Source of the DNA: Candidatus Omnitrophota bacterium
Lineage (GTDB): Bacteria > Omnitrophota > Gorgyraeia > Gygaellales > Profunditerraquicolaceae
Assembly (NCBI GenBank): GCA_018825725.1
Contig: JAHKBC010000157.1
Location: 1-10,027 of the forward strand
Direction: 5' to 3'
DNA length: 10,027 nucleotides
Numbering within the stretch: position 1 is the stretch's first letter; the number at the start of each line of letters is the position of its first letter. This document shows, in pieces, positions 5,806 to 10,027 of this stretch. Position numbers and translations under genes: made by a program. Below the pieces are notes generated by a model, which saw only the letters and a list, made by a program, of their open reading frames with translations, had not been told where the DNA came from and made no database searches.

Positions 5806-6732
5806 ATGGGAAAGATATTTGAGGATATAACTCAGACTGTAGGTAGAACGCCACTGGTTAAATTAAATAGAGTAACCGAAGGCCTAGGGGTAACTGTACT
5901 AGCCAAGGTGGAATCTTTTAATCCACTCTCCAGTATTAAGGATAGAATTGGCTTAGCTATGATTGAAGACTCGGAGAAAAAAGGAATCTTGAACAAGGGT
6001 TCGTTAATTATCGAGCCTACTAGCGGTAATACCGGAGTAGCTTTGGCATTTGTTTGTGCTGCCAAAGGTTATAGGCTTATTTTAACTATGCCGGAAACAA
6101 TGAGTCAAGAGCGCCGCCAACTCCTGGCGTTATTTGGGGCAGAGATTATTCTTACACCGGGGTCCGAGGGTATGTCCGGAGCAGTGAAAAAAGCAGAAGA
6201 ATTGGCTACAAATACTCCCAATGCCGTGATTTTACAGCAGTTTAATAATTCTGCTAATCCTGATATTCATCGTAAGACTACCGCTGAAGAAATTTGGGAG
6301 GATACAAACGGAAAGATTGATATTCTGGTAGCCGGAGTAGGGACTGGGGGAACTATTACGGGTATTGCTGAGGTTATCAAAAAAAGAAAAAAAGAATTTT
6401 TAGCCATAGCAGTAGAGCCTGATACTTCGGCAGTTTTATCCGGGGATAAGCCCGGACCGCACAGAATACAGGGTATAGGAGCAGGCTTTATCCCCCAGGT
6501 TTTAAACCGGGATATCCTTGATGAGGTGATTCGGGTCAAAGATGAAGACGCTTTTTTAACCACCAGAAAGATTGCCAGATTGGAAGGGATTTTAGCAGGA
6601 ATATCAAGCGGAGCAAATCTCTGGGCTGCCTTAAAAATAGCTAAACGGCCAGAGAATAAGGATAAACTCATAGTAGTGATTTTTCCGGATACCGGAGAAC
6701 GATATTTATCCACAGGTTTATTTAAGGAGTAG
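5806..6732 (+). CDS. cysK: Cysteine synthase (O-acetylserine sulfhydrylase)
   Basis: A PLP fold-type II enzyme of 308 residues, full length, cytosolic. It converts O-acetylserine and sulfide to cysteine and acetate. Key sites are visible: PLP lysine Lys45 in SSIKDR, the substrate loop PTSGNTG (71-77), the phosphate-binding loop GVGTGGT (177-183), and the SSGAN segment (267-271) that contacts the PLP ring nitrogen. The segment [10 protein letters not shown] (221-230) is typical of CysK/CysM; there is no C-terminal CBS pair as in cystathionine beta-synthase. AAGGAG (5791-5796) stands 9 nt before ATG 5806. It supplies the cysteine used by NifS four genes on. No cysE (serine acetyltransferase) lies in the window. 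Use of O-phosphoserine instead of O-acetylserine cannot be excluded from motifs alone. Confidence 0.95.
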   Translation: MGKIFEDITQTVGRTPLVKLNRVTEGLGVTVLAKVESFNPLSSIKDRIGLAMIEDSEKKGILNKGSLIIEPTSGNTGVALAFVCAAKGYRLILTMPETMSQERRQLLALFGAEIILTPGSEGMSGAVKKAEELATNTPNAVILQQFNNSANPDIHRKTTAEEIWEDTNGKIDILVAGVGTGGTITGIAEVIKKRKKEFLAIAVEPDTSAVLSGDKPGPHRIQGIGAGFIPQVLNRDILDEVIRVKDEDAFLTTRKIARLEGILAGISSGANLWAALKIAKRPENKDKLIVVIFPDTGERYLSTGLFKE

Positions 6733-6736
6733 GATT

Positions 6737-7540
6737 ATGGAAAAGGCCAAGATTAATGCTTTCCAGCTTTTGGAGAAAGTCAGGACAGATAAGCCGGTTA
6801 TACATCACTTAACCAACTGGGTTACTATTTATGATTGCGCTAATGTAGTCAAGGTATTTGGCGCATCTCCGGTTATGGCGCATGCTTTGGAAGAAGTTGC
6901 CGAAATGTCCGCAATCGCCTCGGCTTTAGTTTTAAATATCGGGACGCTAACAGTAGATTTTATACAAGCGATGAAGATAGCAGCTTCCAGCGCCAACAAA
7001 AAGGGTATTCCGGTTATTTTAGATGTCTGTGGCGCAGGGGCAACGGCATTAAGAGATAAGAGCTGTCTTGAGATTTTAGATGAATGCAGGATTAATATAA
7101 TCAAAGGTAATGCTTCAGAGATAGCCAGAATCTCCGGGCTCGATGTAAAGACCAAAGGCGTGGATGCAAATATTGTTGAGTCAGATTTAAAAGAGCTAGC
7201 CAAGGAGCTGGCCTCAAAGCGCAAATCTATCGTAGTTATCACTGGCCAGGAAGATATTGTTTCCGACGGACATAATGATTATGTTATAAAAAATGGCAAT
7301 GCTATGATGGGTGATATTGTGGGTACAGGGTGTATGGCGGCATCGGTTATTGGCACCTTTGCCGCTGTGGAAAGAGACCTTGTTTTGGCTGCAGCCTCGG
7401 GCCTGGTATGTTTTGAGGTAGCCAGCGAATGCGCGGTTAATAAATCTCAAGGGCCGGGGAGTTTTAAAGAAAAACTTTATGATTGTATTTATTTTTTAGA
7501 TGAAAAGACGGTTAATAACATGCAAAAAGTCTACCGATGA
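6737..7540 (+). CDS. thiM: Hydroxyethylthiazole kinase
   Basis: A ribokinase-like kinase of 267 residues (usual about 260-275) that phosphorylates 4-methyl-5-(2-hydroxyethyl)thiazole with ATP in thiamine salvage. Visible signatures are VIHHLTNWVT (21-30), GASPVMA (42-48) for the thiazole site, GNASEI (124-129), and VGTGCM (195-200) with catalytic Cys199 in the anion hole. The segment usually written DPVGAGAT reads DVCGAGAT (96-103), a Pro-Val to Val-Cys change next to the ATP/Mg site; the fold around it looks intact. AAGGAG (6725-6730), inside the end of cysK, serves as ribosome site for ATG 6737. The 4-bp gap leaves no room for a TPP riboswitch, so it must be co-transcribed with cysK or started within it. 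Confidence 0.95.
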   Translation: MEKAKINAFQLLEKVRTDKPVIHHLTNWVTIYDCANVVKVFGASPVMAHALEEVAEMSAIASALVLNIGTLTVDFIQAMKIAASSANKKGIPVILDVCGAGATALRDKSCLEILDECRINIIKGNASEIARISGLDVKTKGVDANIVESDLKELAKELASKRKSIVVITGQEDIVSDGHNDYVIKNGNAMMGDIVGTGCMAASVIGTFAAVERDLVLAAASGLVCFEVASECAVNKSQGPGSFKEKLYDCIYFLDEKTVNNMQKVYR

Positions 7541-8142
7541 AAGGTTACTATTTTATTACCGATTCAAGTTTAAGCCGTAAGGGTAATTTGAGCGATGTAA
7601 AGAATGTGTTGAATGCTGGAGTAAAAATTATCCAATACCGGGAAAAAAATAAAGGTTCTTTAGAAATGTACCAGGAGGCATTAAGATTATTGAGGCTTTG
7701 CCGAGGAGTTACATTTTTAGTAAATGACCGCATTGATATTGCTTTGAGCGTGGGCGCAGACGGAGTACATTTAGGTCAGGAAGATTTACCTTGCGCTATT
7801 GCCCGCAAGATATTGGGTAAGAAAAAAATTATCGGGGTTACCGCGCATTCTTTGCAGCAGGCAAAACAAGCAGAGCGAGACGGCGCAGATTATATTGGCC
7901 TATCCCCGATTTTTCAGACTAATACCAAACCTGATGCAGGCCTGTCCCAAGGCCTTTCTTTGATTCGTCGCGTAAAGGGCAAGGTGAAGATACCTCTGGT
8001 AGCTATTGGCGGTATAACCCTTAGGAATGCGCAAAGTGTTATAGACGCAGGGGTAGATGCGTTTTGTGCCATATCCTGCGTTGTCACAAAGCCCAATGTA
8101 AAAAAAGAAGTTAATAGGTTTCAGGAGTTTTTTATTAGATGA
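7537..8142 (+). CDS. thiE: Thiamine-phosphate synthase
   Basis: A TIM-barrel enzyme of 201 residues, slightly short for the family (205-220) but complete. It joins thiazole phosphate (the ThiM product) with HMP pyrophosphate to give thiamine phosphate and PPi. Motifs in order: QYREK (33-37), LVNDRIDIA (61-69) for the pyrophosphate and Mg site, GADGVHLGQEDL (73-84), GLSPIFQTNTK (121-131; the usual G-P-I-F has Ser for Gly), and VAIGGI (155-160). The usual C-terminal VVSAI is here CAISCVV (177-183). The start overlaps thiM by 4 bp (ATGA) with no clear ribosome site, so translation is probably coupled. HMP kinase (ThiD) is not in the window. Confidence 0.93.
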   Translation: MKGYYFITDSSLSRKGNLSDVKNVLNAGVKIIQYREKNKGSLEMYQEALRLLRLCRGVTFLVNDRIDIALSVGADGVHLGQEDLPCAIARKILGKKKIIGVTAHSLQQAKQAERDGADYIGLSPIFQTNTKPDAGLSQGLSLIRRVKGKVKIPLVAIGGITLRNAQSVIDAGVDAFCAISCVVTKPNVKKEVNRFQEFFIR

Positions 8143-9344
8143 AAGATAAAAAAAGTAAAGTCAAAATATATCTCGACCATAATGCCACGACACCTCTGCA
8201 TCCTGAGGTTAGAAGGGCTATGATAGCGGCTATGGATAATTTCGGCAATCCTTCAAGCCTGCATACTTTTGGCCGTCAGGCCCGGGCGTTGGTTGAAGAA
8301 TCACGGCAGAAGATTGCTTCTTTTATTGCAGCTAAATCAGAGGAGATAATTTTCGTAGGCAGCGGTTCGGAAGCGAATAACACGGTGCTGAATCTATTTT
8401 CCTGTAATTCTTCTAAGTGTAACGGTGAGCATTTTAATAAAAGGAAAATTATTACTACTAAGATAGAGCATCCCTGTATTTTAGAGGCAGCGGGTTGTTT
8501 ACAGGACCGGGGGCAGGAGATTAAATATATTGGAGTGGATAAACGGGGCAAGATTAACCTTGAGGAATTAAAGGCTACGCTCGGTGATAATAGCGCATTA
8601 GTCTCGATAATGTTAGCTAACAATGAAATCGGAACAATCCAGGATTTAAAAGAAATATCCCGTATTGTTCATGGTAAGGGGGCTTTGCTACATACCGATG
8701 CTATTCAGGCAGTAGGCAAGATTCCGGTTAATGTAAATGACCTGGAAATAGACTATCTTTCTTTCTCTGCCCATAAAATATACGGCCCTAAAGGGATCGG
8801 TGCCTTATATGTAAGAAAAGGTTCGCCATTTTGCCCTTTTGTCCGAGGAGGCCACCAAGAGAGAGGCCGGCGCGCAGGAACTGAAAATACCTTAGGCATT
8901 ATTGGTTTGGCTAAAGCCATTGAAATGCGTCAGAAGGAGATGGTTGAGGAGAATAAAAGGCTAAAGATATTAAAAGAAAAGTTTAAAAAAGGCATTGAAA
9001 AAAACATTTCCGATGTTTATTTTAATGGGCATCCCAAGGAAGGCTTAGTTAGCACACTAAATGTATCTTTTTCCGGCGTAGAAGGCGAGGCTGTACTTTT
9101 GTACCTGGATTTGGAAGGTATTTTTGTATCTACCGGTTCTGCATGCGCCTCGGGCTCGCTTGGCCCTTCGCATGTTTTGCTGGCTACTGGTATCCCTTCG
9201 GAGCATGCGCATGGCTCTATTCGTATGAGCATGGGCAGAGGGACTAGCCAGAAGGATATCGATTATGTAATCAAAAAATTAACCCAGGTTATTCAAAGGG
9301 TGCGTAAAATATCTTCGGTTAATAATGAGGTTAAATATGGATAA
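8139..9344 (+). CDS. nifS: Cysteine desulfurase, NifS/IscS class
   Basis: A PLP enzyme of 401 residues, full length, cytosolic. It removes sulfur from cysteine as a protein persulfide, leaving alanine, and hands it to the scaffold protein. Seen: YLDHNATTPL (11-20), His111 that stacks on PLP, Asp187 in HTDAIQ, PLP lysine Lys213 in SFSAHK, RAGTEN (245-250), and the active-site cysteine Cys336 in STGSACASGSLGPSHVL (331-347). The longer loop around this cysteine marks group I (NifS/IscS) rather than SufS-type enzymes. The gene overlaps thiE by 4 bp (ATGA) and the nifU-like gene by 8 bp. Placement next to nifU favours Fe-S assembly, but sulfur for thiamine or tRNA modification is also possible. 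nifS and iscS naming cannot be separated by sequence here. Confidence 0.95.
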   Translation: MKDKKSKVKIYLDHNATTPLHPEVRRAMIAAMDNFGNPSSLHTFGRQARALVEESRQKIASFIAAKSEEIIFVGSGSEANNTVLNLFSCNSSKCNGEHFNKRKIITTKIEHPCILEAAGCLQDRGQEIKYIGVDKRGKINLEELKATLGDNSALVSIMLANNEIGTIQDLKEISRIVHGKGALLHTDAIQAVGKIPVNVNDLEIDYLSFSAHKIYGPKGIGALYVRKGSPFCPFVRGGHQERGRRAGTENTLGIIGLAKAIEMRQKEMVEENKRLKILKEKFKKGIEKNISDVYFNGHPKEGLVSTLNVSFSGVEGEAVLLYLDLEGIFVSTGSACASGSLGPSHVLLATGIPSEHAHGSIRMSMGRGTSQKDIDYVIKKLTQVIQRVRKISSVNNEVKYG

Positions 9345-9951
9345 CCAATCTGAATGGTTGTACAGCGATAAAGTTAAAGAACATTTCATGCGCCCGCATA
9401 ATATCCTGGAGGATGAGGCGTCTTTTCAGGCAGACGGCCGGGGGCTAGTCGGTAATATTAAATGCGGAGACCAGATGCTTGTGCTTATCAAGGTTGATAA
9501 AAAGGCTAATATAATCGCCGATTGTAAATGGAAAACTTATGGTTGCGCCAGCGCAATTGCCAGCACTTCTATTCTTTCGGATATGGCTAAGGGTAAGACT
9601 TTAGATGAGGCTTATAGTTTGACCTCTAAAGATATTGCTAAGGAGTTAGGGGGATTACCTGAGCATAAGATTCATTGTTCGGTTTTGGGGGATAAGGCCT
9701 TACGCCTGGCGATTGATGATTATTATACGAGAAATAACCAGGCTGAGAAAGTCAAACAGGAAAAAGGTCATATTATCTGCCAGTGTTTAGGTATCACGGA
9801 TAAGGAGATCGAAGAAGCGGTCCTAGAAGGCGCCCGGGACTATATTGGCTTACAGGAGCGCACTAAAATCGGTACGGTTTGTGGCAAGTGTAAAGATAAA
9901 TCCATAGAGCTTCTTGAGGAATATAAGAGTAAGCACTTTCAAGATAAATAA
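9337..9951 (+). CDS. nifU: NifU-like Fe-S scaffold: IscU domain plus BFD-type [2Fe-2S] domain, no Nfu domain
   Basis: A cytosolic scaffold of 204 residues on which NifS-derived sulfur and iron are assembled. Residues 7-130 are the IscU domain, with assembly ligands Cys43 (followed by Asp45), Cys70 in TYGCAS and Cys114 in HCSVLG. Residues 146-195 are a BFD-like domain with Cys148-X-Cys150 and Cys182-X2-Cys185, the ligands of the permanent [2Fe-2S] cluster of NifU. The third domain of classical NifU (Nfu, with C-X2-C, bringing the protein to about 300 residues) is absent; the gene stops cleanly after the BFD domain. ATG 9337 is preferred over in-frame ATG 9325 because GAGG (9327-9330) is 6 nt upstream and the protein then starts as expected for the family. 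It overlaps nifS by 8 bp. A role in general Fe-S assembly is likely, as no nitrogenase genes are present. Confidence 0.92.
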   Translation: MDNQSEWLYSDKVKEHFMRPHNILEDEASFQADGRGLVGNIKCGDQMLVLIKVDKKANIIADCKWKTYGCASAIASTSILSDMAKGKTLDEAYSLTSKDIAKELGGLPEHKIHCSVLGDKALRLAIDDYYTRNNQAEKVKQEKGHIICQCLGITDKEIEEAVLEGARDYIGLQERTKIGTVCGKCKDKSIELLEEYKSKHFQDK

Positions 9952-9960
9952 TATTTAGAA

Positions 9961-10023
9961 GATCTACGAGGAGGGAAGGAAAATAGTGGCTATTGGGTAA
10001 CCCTTATGCATAAGTCGTAGGAT
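9961..10023 (+). other. Short multi-hairpin element after nifU, function unknown
   Basis: CTACGA (9964-9969) pairs with TCGTAG (10015-10020), enclosing AATAG-TGG-CTATT (9982-9994), GGG-TAA-CCC (9995-10003) and the 12-bp palindrome CTTATGCATAAG (10003-10014). This would make a compact junction of three small hairpins after a purine-rich strand (GGAGGGAAGGAAAA). No T run follows within the window, so it is not an obvious terminator; it may be the start of a leader for the next gene. GTG 9986 opens only a 4-codon frame. Helices are short, so chance is possible. Confidence 0.3.
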
Positions 10024-10027
10024 TTAT

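Noticed and set aside
6700..6740. TPP riboswitch before thiM
   Set aside because: There are only 4 bp between cysK and thiM, and no THI-box segments (CTGAGA, ACCTGATC-like) are visible there or before the operon.
9325..9336. ATG 9325 as start of the nifU-like gene
   Set aside because: It adds MRLN without a ribosome site; GAGG is correctly spaced for ATG 9337.
1..10027. Minus-strand reading frames
   Set aside because: All longer ones lie opposite well-supported genes, lack ribosome sites and show no recognisable motifs; they are shadows of the + strand genes.

Overview
The window reads as a compact bacterial chromosome segment in which every protein gene lies on the + strand. It is probably from an uncultured anaerobe. 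The gene set (a TreT-type trehalose synthase behind a DUF5752-like gene, a Thermotoga-type pyrophosphatase, an oxygen-sensitive ferredoxin and a NIF-type Fe-S assembly pair) would fit Omnitrophota (former OP3) or a similar lineage. No rRNA or marker gene is present, so this placement is inference. There is no sign of phage, plasmid or transposase genes, and no CRISPR array or tRNA.

Layout. (1) 1-1792: the 3' part of a DUF5752-like gene made of two repeats of one domain, overlapping treT by 8 bp. (2) 1810-4001: a promoter, a perfect 11-bp hairpin at the predicted mRNA 5' end, then hppA, a membrane pyrophosphatase whose residues predict a K+-dependent, probably Na+-pumping enzyme. (3) 4002-4435: the only long gap without an established gene. 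It holds a REP-like inverted repeat, a strong promoter, and about 265 nt of heavily self-complementary sequence ending in seven T's. I read the last as an unrecognised structured RNA, possibly with a short ORF inside. (4) 4436-5284: a ferredoxin-like protein with an unusual second cluster motif and a conserved-looking C-terminal half of unknown function. (5) 5281-9951: a promoter, then Rrf2/IscR-like regulator, cysK, thiM, thiE, nifS, nifU, packed with 20-bp and 4-bp gaps followed by 4-, 4- and 8-bp overlaps. (6) 9952-10027: a short stretch that could fold into a small multi-hairpin element.

How the genes work together. The second half is a sulfur operon. CysK makes cysteine, NifS takes sulfur from cysteine, and the NifU-like scaffold builds Fe-S clusters. 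The Rrf2 protein carries three cysteines spaced almost as in IscR and probably senses cluster supply. ThiM and ThiE, which salvage the thiazole half of thiamine, sit in the middle without a TPP riboswitch next to them, so their expression is apparently tied to sulfur/Fe-S status. The upstream half deals with trehalose (TreT) and recovery of pyrophosphate energy (HppA). CysK-linked metabolism, ThiE and NDP-sugar synthesis all release or depend on PPi, but a direct functional link is only speculation.

The three promoters I can see share one design: TTGAC(A/T), a 16-bp spacer ending in TGN, and a TAT-starting -10. The most novel item is the structured RNA region at 4117-4382.
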